NCBI GenBank assembly: GCA_964403285.1
Contig: CAYOFG010000004.1
Span: 1 to 64,000, forward strand
Length of the DNA: 64,000 bases
Reading direction: 5' to 3'
Origin: WVXT01 sp964403285
Lineage (GTDB): Bacteria > UBA6262 > WVXT01
In this document: piece after piece, positions 36,069 through 44,705 of the stretch
Layout of the letters: the number at the start of each line of letters is the position of its first letter
How positions within the stretch are numbered: the stretch's first letter is position 1
The notes under the pieces: generated by a model
What the model was told of the DNA's origin: nothing
Seen by the model: the letters and a program-made list of their open reading frames with translations, nothing else
Databases searched by the model: none
Translations under genes and position numbers: made by a program

Positions 36069-37490
36069 ATGGACTCAAATGCAAATTATGATATCGCTAT
36101 AATCGGCGCTGGACCGGGGGGTTATGTGGCGGCGATCAGGGCTTCCCAGTTGGGAGGTAAAGTAGTAGTGATTGAAAAGAGCGAACTGGGAGGAACCTGT
36201 GTGAATAGAGGCTGTATTCCTACAAAGACACTTCTGGCAAGTGCTCGCCTTCTTAATTCAGTTAAAAAGGGAGGCGAGTTTGGAATAGAATCTGGAGAAG
36301 TCAGTGTAAATTTCTCTACAATATCTAAGAGAAAGGAAAGGATAGTAAAACAACTGGTTAATGGCATAGGTCAGTTATTCAAAAGCTATGGCGTTGAGGT
36401 GATAAAAGGGAAAGGGAGGTTAACTGAGAAAATTAGGGATAATGCGATTGAGATAGAAATAGAGAAAGACGATGGTTCGGTAGAAAAAGTTATGGCTAAA
36501 AAGTTAATCATTGCCACAGGTTCTGTCCCTGCCCAGATTCCCGGAATCTCCGTAGATGAACAGGATGTGATAACCAGCGACCAAGCTCTGGAATGGGAAG
36601 AAATTCCCTCTTCCCTCATTATTGTGGGAGGCGGGGTTATTGGAGTGGAATTTGCTTCCATATTTAACAGCTTGGGGAGTAAGGTGACAATTGTTGAACT
36701 CCTGCCGCGGATTATTCCTACTGAGGACGGAGAGATATCCGAAGAACTGAAGAAATTTTTGGTCAGGTCTGGAATAGAAGTAAACACAGGAGTGAAAGTT
36801 AAGGAGATAATATCCGAAAATGGCAAAAAGAAAGTTGTGATAGAGACTCCACAGGGAAGAGAAGAAAAAATTGCCCAGAAGGTGCTGATTGCCACAGGTA
36901 GAAAGCCTTATACAGAGGGACTCGGTCTGGAGAAGACAGGAATTAGAATAGAAAAGGGAAAAATATTGGTAAATGAGAGGATGGAAACGAATCTTCCAGG
37001 AATATTTGCCATAGGAGATGTAGTGGGTGGTGTTCTTCTTGCCCATGTTGCTTCAGGTGAAGGTATTGTCGCTGGTGAAAATGCGATGGGTAATCAATCG
37101 AAAATCGACTACAAGGTTATTCCCAATTGTATCTATTCCCTTCCTGAAGTTGCCAGCGTTGGTCTCAGCGAGGAGAAAGCGAAAGATATGGGTTACGACG
37201 TGAGCGTGGGAAGATTTCCCTTCCTGGCCAATGCCCGGGCAACTATTATGGGAGAGAGAATAGGCTTGGTGAAAATATTAGCAGATAGAAAAACTGATGA
37301 GATATTGGGGGTACATATAGTTGGTCCAGATGCTACGGAATTGATTTCTGAGGCCAGCGTGGCTATTAAAGTGAAAGCTACCGCTAAGGATTTGGAAAGG
37401 ATAATTCATGGCCATCCCACTTTGAGTGAAGCACTATTTGAAGCAGCTCACGATGTCCATGGAGAGGCTATCGATTTAAAGAAGAAATAG
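36069..37490 (+). CDS. lpd: Dihydrolipoamide dehydrogenase
   Basis: 473 aa. FAD-binding GAGPGGYVAA, the redox pair Cys44/Cys49 in GGTCVNRGCIPTK, the NAD-binding GGGVIGVEFASIF and the C-terminal HGHPTLSEA histidine-glutamate pair are all present. It oxidises dihydrolipoyl groups with NAD or runs in reverse. It begins 10 bases after metV and its stop overlaps a possible lipB start. With the 76-aa lipoyl protein it forms a two-protein NAD-lipoyl couple. Confidence 0.96.
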   Translation: MDSNANYDIAIIGAGPGGYVAAIRASQLGGKVVVIEKSELGGTCVNRGCIPTKTLLASARLLNSVKKGGEFGIESGEVSVNFSTISKRKERIVKQLVNGIGQLFKSYGVEVIKGKGRLTEKIRDNAIEIEIEKDDGSVEKVMAKKLIIATGSVPAQIPGISVDEQDVITSDQALEWEEIPSSLIIVGGGVIGVEFASIFNSLGSKVTIVELLPRIIPTEDGEISEELKKFLVRSGIEVNTGVKVKEIISENGKKKVVIETPQGREEKIAQKVLIATGRKPYTEGLGLEKTGIRIEKGKILVNERMETNLPGIFAIGDVVGGVLLAHVASGEGIVAGENAMGNQSKIDYKVIPNCIYSLPEVASVGLSEEKAKDMGYDVSVGRFPFLANARATIMGERIGLVKILADRKTDEILGVHIVGPDATELISEASVAIKVKATAKDLERIIHGHPTLSEALFEAAHDVHGEAIDLKKK

Positions 37491-37504
37491 TGGAAACGAA
37501 AATC

Positions 37505-38206
37505 ATGGTTAAATGTAAAGTAGTAAACCTAGGATTAGTTAGTTATGAGAAGGCCTATTGTTTACAGAATAGACTCCATAGATTCAGGAGAGAAGGAAGA
37601 ATCGATGATGTTTTGATTTTACTAGAACATGAGCCAGTGGTGACTATGGGAAGGGGAGGTAAAAGGGATAATATCTTAGTTTCCGATGAGTTATTGCAAA
37701 GCAAAGGAATTAGAATTTTTGAAATCGATAGAGGAGGCGATGTTACTCTCCATTGTCCGGGACAGCTCGTAGGCTATCCCATTCTCGACCTAAAAATTCA
37801 TGGGAAGAATATACATAGGTATCTAAGAAATCTCGAAGAAGTAATCATTCGTTCATTGAAAGTTTATGGAATAGACGGGCAAAGGATTGAAAACCATACC
37901 GGAGTTTGGGTAGGGGAGAAAAAGATTGCCTCCATAGGAATTGGGATAAAGGGCTGGGTCACTTTTCATGGGTTTAGTCTTAATATCAATCCGGATATGT
38001 CTTATTTTTCACTAATTAAGCCCTGTGGATTTGAAAGTAGAATGGTGACCTCTCTCAGTGAGATACTTGGCAGGCCAATCGAACCCACAGATGTTCATCG
38101 CCATTTAATAGAACAGTTTGGAAAAGTATTCAGTCTGCAAATGGAGAAAGATGGCAAACAGATTCCCTCCCTGGATAGTAAAGAGATTGTCTCTTGCTCC
38201 CTCTGA
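37505..38206 (+). CDS. lipB: Lipoyl(octanoyl) transferase LipB
   Basis: 233 aa from ATG 37505; GTG 37490 overlapping the lpd stop is an alternative. LEHEPVVTMGRGG, DRGGDVTLHCPGQLVGYP, GVWVGEKKIASIG (conserved lysine) and the active-site cysteine in PCGF are seen. It moves octanoate from acyl carrier protein to lipoyl domains. The final part overlaps lipA by 56 bases in another frame. Confidence 0.95.
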   Translation: MVKCKVVNLGLVSYEKAYCLQNRLHRFRREGRIDDVLILLEHEPVVTMGRGGKRDNILVSDELLQSKGIRIFEIDRGGDVTLHCPGQLVGYPILDLKIHGKNIHRYLRNLEEVIIRSLKVYGIDGQRIENHTGVWVGEKKIASIGIGIKGWVTFHGFSLNINPDMSYFSLIKPCGFESRMVTSLSEILGRPIEPTDVHRHLIEQFGKVFSLQMEKDGKQIPSLDSKEIVSCSL

Positions 38207-39047
38207 AAAAGAAGGAGGAGAAGAAAAGGTTAATAAGACGAGAAATCTCCTTCGCAGATTAGATTTGCACACTGTCTGTGAGGGAGCCCGTTGTCCAAAC
38301 CTCTGGGAATGTTTCGCCGAATCTACAGCCACTTTTATGATTTTGGGTAATATCTGTACGAGGAACTGTATGTTCTGTGGCGTGGCTAAAGGAACTCCTT
38401 TACCACTTGACCGGAAGGAACCCAAAAGAATAGCTCAAGCGGTAAAGAGATTGAGATTGAGGCATGTTGTAACTACCTCAGTTACCCGTGATGATTTGCC
38501 GGATGGGGGAGCTTCTCAATTTTTGTTTACAGTTATGGAGGTTCGCTCGATAAATCATGATGTAATTATAGAAGTGCTTGTTCCCGATTTTGCGGGAAGT
38601 GAAGAAGGGATTAGACAGGTATTGAAGGCAAGGCCTGACATCATCGCGCATAATTTAGAGACAGTGCCATCTTTATATCGAAAAGTGAGACCAGAGGCAT
38701 CTTATGAAAGGTCTTTGAAATTGCTTAAGTTGGCGAAGAGTTTAAAGCCCCATATCTACACTAAGACGGGACTGATGCTGGGCTTAGGAGAGAAGGAGCA
38801 GGAGATTTTGGGCGTAATGGAAGATTTAAGAAGAATAAATTGTGATATTCTCACTATGGGGCAATACCTACAACCGAGTAGTTCTCATTTAGAAGTTCGT
38901 AGATTTATTCCTCCCGGCAAATTTGAAGAATATAAGAAGGTAGCGGAAAAGATGGGATTTCTCTTTGTGGCATCAGGGCCGTTTGTTCGCAGTTCTTATA
39001 GAGTGAGTGAATTTTCCCGTCGTTTTATTCGTAAAGTAACTAATTAG
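38151..39047 (+). CDS. lipA: Lipoyl synthase LipA
   Basis: 298 aa from ATG 38151 (MANRFPPWIVKR) with GGAG four bases ahead; the upstream ATG 38118 has less support. The auxiliary cluster motif CEGARCPNLWEC and the radical-SAM motif CTRNCMFC are both intact, and the C-terminal RSSY gives the serine ligand of the auxiliary cluster. It inserts two sulfurs into octanoyl-lipoyl domain. Together with lipB it allows maturation of the free lipoyl protein upstream. Confidence 0.95.
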   Translation: MANRFPPWIVKRLSLAPSEKEGGEEKVNKTRNLLRRLDLHTVCEGARCPNLWECFAESTATFMILGNICTRNCMFCGVAKGTPLPLDRKEPKRIAQAVKRLRLRHVVTTSVTRDDLPDGGASQFLFTVMEVRSINHDVIIEVLVPDFAGSEEGIRQVLKARPDIIAHNLETVPSLYRKVRPEASYERSLKLLKLAKSLKPHIYTKTGLMLGLGEKEQEILGVMEDLRRINCDILTMGQYLQPSSSHLEVRRFIPPGKFEEYKKVAEKMGFLFVASGPFVRSSYRVSEFSRRFIRKVTN

Positions 39048-39074
39048 TATTGTCAATTATAGAGGAGGGAAAAA

Positions 39075-39947
39075 GTGCTTTCTGAGGCTTTAAGATCGGG
39101 TAAGTTTGTGGTGACTTCAGAGATAGGACCACCTAAAGGTATAGATACTAAAGAAATGCTTTCTGAAGCAGAAGCGATGAAGGGTAAAGTGGAAGCGGTG
39201 AATGTAACTGACCTGCAGAGTTCGGTTATGAAGTTAGGTTCCTTGGTTACTTGCCATTTGTTGATCGATATGGGCATTGAACCTGTTTTCCAAATAACCT
39301 GTCGTGACCGCAATCGGCTTGCTTTGCAGTCGGATATCCTGGGTGCTTATGTTCTGGGAATCAGGAACCTGCTCATTCTCACCGGAGACCATCCCAAATT
39401 GGGTGACGACCCGGCGGCGAAGTCTGTTTTCGACCTCGATTCGGTACAACTCCTGGAAGCAGTCAAAAAATTACAGGAAGGGGAAGATATGGCAGGGAAC
39501 AAGTTGGAAAGTGAACCGCCGAAGTTCTTTGTGGGAGCAGTAGTAAATCCCGGTGCCAACCCTATAGAGCCGCAAATAATAAAAATGGAAAAGAAAATAA
39601 AAGCTGGAGCAGAATTCTTCCAGACACAGGCAGTCTACGAGCCTGAGAAGTTTGGACTGTTTATGGAGAAGGTGAAGGGTTTTGGCATTCCGGTTCTGGC
39701 GGGAATTGTTCTTTTGAAATCTGCAGGAATGGCAAGATATATGAATAAGAATGTTAGTGGGGTTCACGTTCCCGATCCGATTATTGAGGAGATGGAGAAG
39801 GTAGAGAAAGAGAAAAGAGGAGAAAAGAGCGTAGAAATTGCCACCAGGCTAATCAGGGAACTTAAGGGTCTCTGCCAGGGTGTGCATATTATGCCTCTTG
39901 GCTGGGGAAATAAAGTCCCCAAAGTGTTAGAAGCAGCCGGTCTATGA
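39075..39947 (+). CDS. metF: Methylenetetrahydrofolate reductase MetF
   Basis: 290 aa from GTG 39075 with GGAGGG upstream. SEIGPPKGID, VNVTDLQS, CRDRNRLALQSDILGA and ILTGDHP are MetF motifs, with ETQ-type FFQTQAVYEPE in the second half. The enzyme makes 5-methyl-THF. It has no C-terminal regulatory domain, as usual in bacteria. With MetV encoded upstream it probably forms the MetVF complex. Its direct electron donor is open, and the lpd/lipoyl pair between metV and metF is a candidate. Confidence 0.95.
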   Translation: MLSEALRSGKFVVTSEIGPPKGIDTKEMLSEAEAMKGKVEAVNVTDLQSSVMKLGSLVTCHLLIDMGIEPVFQITCRDRNRLALQSDILGAYVLGIRNLLILTGDHPKLGDDPAAKSVFDLDSVQLLEAVKKLQEGEDMAGNKLESEPPKFFVGAVVNPGANPIEPQIIKMEKKIKAGAEFFQTQAVYEPEKFGLFMEKVKGFGIPVLAGIVLLKSAGMARYMNKNVSGVHVPDPIIEEMEKVEKEKRGEKSVEIATRLIRELKGLCQGVHIMPLGWGNKVPKVLEAAGL

Positions 39948-40324
39948 AGGAATGCTCGGGATTTGGTTCGCTCGTGCCGTTAGAACAAGAGGTCTTTCCA
40001 GGACAGGGGGTAATATAGATAGAGAGATAGCGTACCGTTGCCCAATAAGGGGAAAGGTTAAGAGTTCTAACGGTACTCGCTGAGAATTTTTTGCTTTTTG
40101 AGCACCGCATGTCATTGCGAGGAAGCGAAGCGACCGAAGCAATCTCGAGATTGCTTCGCTCCTTTTCAGTTGCTCGCAATGACATCTAATCTTCGATTTT
40201 TGGCTAAAAATTCTAATGCTCGCTACACCAAATCTCTTCGCATTAGGGGTATAAGTCGTCCTCGTTTTTTGGCTAAAATTCCTGATGCTCTTCAAACTAT
40301 CTTTCAAATTTCTTCGGAGGTATG
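39948..40324. repeat. Repeat-filled spacer with family C and family D elements
   Basis: No gene is supported. An imperfect inverted pair GTGCCGTTAGAAC / GTTCTAACGGTAC lies near 39974 and 40064. The family C palindrome TGTCATTGCGA...TCGCAATGACA is at 40110-40184. Family D fragments with TTTTTGGCTAAAA follow at ~40196-40215 and 40256-40318. SD GGAGG for fchA is at the right end. Confidence 0.7.
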
Positions 40325-40972
40325 ATGGGAGATTATAGAAGTGAACCGTTAGAGAAGTATGTTGATGATTTAGCCGCCAAACTTCCTGCGCCTGGTGGAG
40401 GGAGCGTGGTGGCTCTGGTGGGTGCGTTGGGAGCGGGGCTTCTGAGCATGGTTTCCAATTTCACTCTGGGAAAGGAAAAATACAAGCAAAGCGAGGAAGA
40501 GATAAAGAATATTTTAAACAGAAGCGAAGATTTACGTAAGAGATTGATTGAGTTGGTGGATGAAGATATCAGGGCCTATGGCGAAGTTTCCAGCGCTTAT
40601 AAATTGCCCCGGACGACCGAAAAAGAGAAGGAAGTGCGTTCCCAGGCAATCAAAGAAGCCTGTAAAGATGCACTAACTGTTCCTATGGAAGTAGCGCGTT
40701 ATTGTTGTCGTGGTCTGGAGATAGCAAGTAGGCTTGTGGATATAGGAAATGTCGGGTTAGTCAGCGATGTGGGCGTTGCCGCAGGATTATTGGAGGCTGC
40801 CTTGAAAGGCGCAGAGTTCAATGTAAAGATTAATCTAAAAGTGATCGAAGATAAAGACTTTGTGGAAGAGAAAAAAAAGGCTATAGGTTCCCTTGTGAAG
40901 GACAAAGTAAAAATAAAAGACGAGATATTGGGAAAGACCGAAGATAAAATAGAAAATATAGGGGGAGATTAA
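40325..40972 (+). CDS. fchA: Methenyltetrahydrofolate cyclohydrolase FchA
   Basis: 215 aa from ATG 40325; the ATG three bases earlier is too near GGAGG. It belongs to the cyclodeaminase/cyclohydrolase (FTCD-C) family: LAAKLPAPGGGSVVALVGALGAGL near the N-terminus, all-helical after that. FchA interconverts 10-formyl-THF and methenyl-THF. It precedes folD by one base. Its presence matters because the FolD next to it has lost cyclohydrolase residues. Confidence 0.92.
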   Translation: MGDYRSEPLEKYVDDLAAKLPAPGGGSVVALVGALGAGLLSMVSNFTLGKEKYKQSEEEIKNILNRSEDLRKRLIELVDEDIRAYGEVSSAYKLPRTTEKEKEVRSQAIKEACKDALTVPMEVARYCCRGLEIASRLVDIGNVGLVSDVGVAAGLLEAALKGAEFNVKINLKVIEDKDFVEEKKKAIGSLVKDKVKIKDEILGKTEDKIENIGGD

Positions 40973-40973
40973 C

Positions 40974-41894
40974 ATGGCAGGAAGAATAATTGACGGTAAA
41001 TCTCTGGCGGCGAAATTCAAAGAAGACATCAGGAAAGAAGTGGGAGAGTTGAAAGAGAAACATAAAGTGCAACCCCTGTTGGTAGCAATACAGGTGGGAG
41101 AGAACCCTGCCTCAAGAGTCTATGTTAATAACCAGAGGAAAAGTTCTGAAGAGGTAGGAATAGATTATCAACTCCACGAATTACCGGAAGCAACCAGCGA
41201 GGAAGAACTTCTCCAATTCGTGGAGAAATTGAATAGAGACGATAAAGTTACTGGCATTATTCTGGAAATGCCCCTTCCGCAACAGATAGATACTCGCCGG
41301 GTGCAGAGGATGATTGCTCCCATGAAGGATGTTGAAGGGATGAGCCCTTCCAATATGGGTATGCTGGTCTATGGAAATCCCAGAATTGCTCCCTGCACGG
41401 CACTGGCGGCGATGGAGTTACTAAAAAGTACAGGCGTGGATATAAAGGGTAAAGAAGTAACCGTTGTGGGACATAGCGAGATTGTAGGAAAACCAATAAC
41501 TCTTTTTTTACTCTCTTCAATTTTGGAGTCGGCTACTCCCACTGTTTGCCATATTGCTACCAGGGATTTGGCTTCCCACACCAAGAATGCTGAAATCCTG
41601 ATTGTCGCCGTGGGAAAGGCGGGATTAGTCAAGGGAGATATGATTAAACAGGGCGCAATTGTAATCGATGTGGGGATAAATCGAGTTCCTGTTCTCGATG
41701 AAAAGGGGAAACCCGTTGTTGATAGCGAAGGAAAACGCAAAATGAAGACAGTTGGCGATGTAGTGTTTGAAGAAGCAGTGGAGAAGGCTTCCTATATTAC
41801 TCCCGTGCCCGGTGGAGTCGGTCCCCTTACGGTGGTCATGCTCTTAAGAAATACACTCACTGCTTGTAAATGGCAAAGGGAGAAAAAAGTATGA
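40974..41894 (+). CDS. folD: FolD-type methylenetetrahydrofolate dehydrogenase with altered cyclohydrolase site
   Basis: 306 aa. NADP-binding VVGHSEIVGKP and PVPGGVGPLTV are normal, as is the overall FolD alignment. Three catalytic positions differ: the lysine of YxxxK is Gln54 (YVNNQRKS), the VQLPLP glutamine is Glu98 (LEMPLP), and the KDVDG aspartate is Glu121 (KDVEG). Human and E. coli studies tie the lysine to cyclohydrolase activity. Inference: a dehydrogenase-only FolD whose cyclohydrolase step is done by FchA. A short insert (PVLDEKGKPVVDSEGKRK) lies near 245. Stop overlaps the next start as ATGA. Confidence 0.94.
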   Translation: MAGRIIDGKSLAAKFKEDIRKEVGELKEKHKVQPLLVAIQVGENPASRVYVNNQRKSSEEVGIDYQLHELPEATSEEELLQFVEKLNRDDKVTGIILEMPLPQQIDTRRVQRMIAPMKDVEGMSPSNMGMLVYGNPRIAPCTALAAMELLKSTGVDIKGKEVTVVGHSEIVGKPITLFLLSSILESATPTVCHIATRDLASHTKNAEILIVAVGKAGLVKGDMIKQGAIVIDVGINRVPVLDEKGKPVVDSEGKRKMKTVGDVVFEEAVEKASYITPVPGGVGPLTVVMLLRNTLTACKWQREKKV

Positions 41895-42316
41895 GAATAG
41901 TTTCCAGAAAGATTCGTTTTTCCACTCAAGGGAATGTGGATATTATAAACCTTACAGAGCGGGTCGTAGGGAATTTGGAGGAGACTGGTCTGGGGAAGGG
42001 GGTCGTTAATATCTTTGTTGCCGGAGCTACCGCGGGCATAACCACTATGGAGTATGAGCCGGGATTGGTGGAAGATTTTCCCAATGTCATCGAGCGACTC
42101 GTTCCCCAGAAGAAAGGTTATCTCCACAATGAGACCCATCTTGACAGGAATGCTCATTCGCATCTGAGAGCAGCTCTTCTGGGACCTTCTCTCACGGTTC
42201 CCTTCGAAAATGGGGAGCTTATCCTGGGAACATGGCAACAGATTATCTTTGTCGATTTTGACAACCGACCTAGAAAGAGGGAAGTGATTCTACAGATAAT
42301 AGGGGAACAGGAATGA
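41891..42316 (+). CDS. YjbQ family protein (UPF0047)
   Basis: 141 aa from the ATG overlapping the folD stop, with GGAGA eight bases upstream. VAGATAGITTMEYEPGLVEDF, HNETHLDRNAHSHLRA and LGTWQQIIFVDFDNRPRKR are typical; conserved histidines suggest metal binding. The E. coli homologue has weak thiamine-phosphate synthase activity; the physiological role is unknown. It overlaps the next gene by four bases, so it is translationally coupled to folD and hps-rraA. Confidence 0.9.
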   Translation: MRIVSRKIRFSTQGNVDIINLTERVVGNLEETGLGKGVVNIFVAGATAGITTMEYEPGLVEDFPNVIERLVPQKKGYLHNETHLDRNAHSHLRAALLGPSLTVPFENGELILGTWQQIIFVDFDNRPRKREVILQIIGEQE

Positions 42317-43599
42317 AACCTATACTTCAGGTAGCATTAGATTTTATTGATTTGCCCAGGGCATTAAAACTTGCCGGGGAAGCTCTGGAGGGGGGAGCCG
42401 ATTGGATTGAAGCAGGGACGCCCCTTATCAAAAGTGCAGGACTCGATGCCGTGAGGGAATTGAGAAAGAAATTTCCCCGGGCCACGCTGGTGGCTGATAT
42501 GAAGACAATGGATGTGGGTAGGATTGAAGTGGAGAGTGCTGCCAAGGCGGGAGCTGATGTGGTAGTTGTTCTCGGGCTCGCCTCTGACTCTACCATAAGA
42601 GAATGTATTGAGGCAGGAAGACATTACGGAGCAAAGATAATGGTAGACCTGTTAGAAGTTGATGAACTCCTGGAAAGAGCAAGAGAAATTGAGAAGATGG
42701 GTGCCGATTATATCGGTCTTCATACCTCAGTTGATGAGCAGATGGAGGGAAAAGTATCTTTTCAAGGAGTGAGAACAATTGCCGGCAAGACAGGAATTCC
42801 CGTTGCTGTTGCCGGAGGGGTCAATTCCGAAAACGCTCATAAGGCAGTAGAGGCAGGAGCAAATATTATTATTGTGGGGGGAGCGATTATCAAAAGCGTA
42901 GACGCCAAAAAAGCAACCGCAGAAATTAAGAAGGCAATAGAAAAAAAAGTTGAGATCAAAAGTGAACTTTTCAGGAGGGTTTCCGAGAAGGATATCAGAG
43001 AGATGCTTTCCCAGGTTTCTTCACCAAATATCTCTGACGCTATGCATCGCCAGGGTGAACTGAAAGGCATTCGTCCAGTATGTTATGGGGTTAAGATGAT
43101 TGGACCTGCATTCACAGTGAGAACCTATCCGGGAGACTGGGCAAAGACAGTGGAAGCAATCGATGAGGCTCCCCAGGAGAGCGTCATTGTGGTTGATGCA
43201 GGAGGGGTTGGACCAGCAGTATGGGGAGAGCTGGCTACTCACAGTTGTATACAAAAGAAAATAGCGGGAGTGGTAATTGACGGAGCGATCAGGGATGTGC
43301 CTGAAATCAGGGAGCTGAAGTTCCCTGCTTTTGCCCGAATTATTACACCCACAGCAGGGGAGCCTAAAGGACTTGGTGAAATGGGCGTGCCCGTGGAAGT
43401 TGGCGGAGTGAGGGTCTTTCCCGGAGATTGGGTTTTTGGAGATGATGACGGAGTTGTAGTCATCCCGCAAAAAAGAGCTGTAGAAATTACCAATCGGGCA
43501 ATGGATGTATTGGAAAGGGAGAACAGGATACGAAAGGAGATTAAAGAAGGCGGGACTCTGGGAAAAATTACAGAACTTTTGAAATGGGAAAAGAAGTAA
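42313..43599 (+). CDS. 3-hexulose-6-phosphate synthase / RraA-like fusion
   Basis: 428 aa. Residues 1-~215 are a complete HPS barrel: Glu33 in WIEAGTPLIKSAG and the catalytic ADMKTMDVG (Asp62, Lys64, Asp67). HPS joins formaldehyde to ribulose-5-phosphate, or runs backward to make ribulose phosphate. Residues ~222-420 match the RraA/HMG-aldolase superfamily, with the G-x20-R-D-x2-E motif ending IDGAIRDVPE. Similar fusions are known in archaea. No 6-phospho-3-hexuloisomerase is in the window. Its place in a folate/C1 operon suggests formaldehyde handling or pentose supply. Confidence 0.9.
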   Translation: MKPILQVALDFIDLPRALKLAGEALEGGADWIEAGTPLIKSAGLDAVRELRKKFPRATLVADMKTMDVGRIEVESAAKAGADVVVVLGLASDSTIRECIEAGRHYGAKIMVDLLEVDELLERAREIEKMGADYIGLHTSVDEQMEGKVSFQGVRTIAGKTGIPVAVAGGVNSENAHKAVEAGANIIIVGGAIIKSVDAKKATAEIKKAIEKKVEIKSELFRRVSEKDIREMLSQVSSPNISDAMHRQGELKGIRPVCYGVKMIGPAFTVRTYPGDWAKTVEAIDEAPQESVIVVDAGGVGPAVWGELATHSCIQKKIAGVVIDGAIRDVPEIRELKFPAFARIITPTAGEPKGLGEMGVPVEVGGVRVFPGDWVFGDDDGVVVIPQKRAVEITNRAMDVLERENRIRKEIKEGGTLGKITELLKWEKK

Positions 43600-43636
43600 A
43601 AGATATTCCCTTGAGAGAAATATTTAGGGGGCTAGT

Positions 43637-44701
43637 ATGATGGAATTTAAAGGAATGTGCACAGCAATTGGCAGCTTGCCTCATCAGGATGTTGATAGAG
43701 CCTGTGAGATAGTCCTGGAGAGTTTTTCTCAAATACCGGCCTGGCCACAACTTCCTAGGCGTAATTTACGGGAAAATATGTATATACAGGTGAGTGAAGG
43801 GATGCCCTGCCTCGTCCTGGATGAAAAGAAAGGGATGGTCTACTTCCAGACAAAAGATGAAATGAGTGAGGAATTAGAGAAGTTCTATGAAAAGATAATA
43901 GATAATAGCGTGGATTATTTTAAGATTAGCGAGGATTATGCAGCGGGGTTTTACGCACTTATGAAACAATTGAAAAAGAGACTCTCAAAGGGGGAGGGAG
44001 AAGACAATATTCTGGCGCTAAAGGGACAACTTATTGGCCCTGTTAGTTTCGGGCTCACTGTTACTGACGAAAATAGAAAGTCTATCCTTTACCACGAGCA
44101 ACTTGTGGATGCGGTGGTGAAGACTTGCGGGATGAAGGCTCGCTGGCAGATTAAAAGGATGAAAGAGGTCTTCCCGCAGATTATTATTTTTATAGACGAA
44201 CCATATCTTGCATCCTTTGGTTCTGCTTTCGTCTCACTAAGTCGAGATGAAGTAGTAGATTATCTGAATCAGGTTATAGACTCCATTAAATCAGAGGGAG
44301 CCGTTGCCGGGATACACTGTTGTGGAAACACCGACTGGTCGATTCTTATGGATACGAAAGTGGACATCATAAGTTTTGATGCATATAGTTACCTGGAGAC
44401 TATTAGTTTATACCCAGAGAAGTTGAAAGAATTTTTGACGCAAGGACGCTACTTAGCCTGGGGTATTGTGCCTGCATCATCCAGAGCAATGGAAGAGGAG
44501 ATAAACAGTTTAACTAAAAGATTCGAGGATGGATTGAAACTCTTACACAGTAAAGGCGTAGAGAGAGAAAGAATCCTGGAAAACTTATTGATTACTCCCA
44601 GTTGCGGGACGGGAACTCTACCGGTGGAAGTTGCCGAAAAAGTAGTAAAGTTGACCAGAGGAGTTTCCGATAATATTAAAGCCAGGTATTTCCGGGGGTG
44701 A
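43637..44701 (+). CDS. Core methionine synthase-like protein (MetE C-terminal/UROD fold)
   Basis: 354 aa, one barrel equal to the catalytic half of MetE. The zinc ligands are recognisable: HCCGNTD (His and Cys) and TPSCGTG (last Cys). FIDEPYLASFGS is a conserved loop. The folate-binding N-terminal half of MetE is missing. Known single-domain enzymes of this kind in anaerobes with CODH/ACS take methyl groups from a corrinoid protein. The AcsCD corrinoid protein of this cluster would be the natural donor. AGGGGG precedes ATG 43637. pabB follows after four bases. Confidence 0.82.
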   Translation: MMEFKGMCTAIGSLPHQDVDRACEIVLESFSQIPAWPQLPRRNLRENMYIQVSEGMPCLVLDEKKGMVYFQTKDEMSEELEKFYEKIIDNSVDYFKISEDYAAGFYALMKQLKKRLSKGEGEDNILALKGQLIGPVSFGLTVTDENRKSILYHEQLVDAVVKTCGMKARWQIKRMKEVFPQIIIFIDEPYLASFGSAFVSLSRDEVVDYLNQVIDSIKSEGAVAGIHCCGNTDWSILMDTKVDIISFDAYSYLETISLYPEKLKEFLTQGRYLAWGIVPASSRAMEEEINSLTKRFEDGLKLLHSKGVERERILENLLITPSCGTGTLPVEVAEKVVKLTRGVSDNIKARYFRG

Positions 44702-44705
44702 GTGA

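Noticed and set aside
39889..40325. Frames in the metF-fchA spacer
   Set aside because: Built from family C and D repeats, with no start context or similarity.
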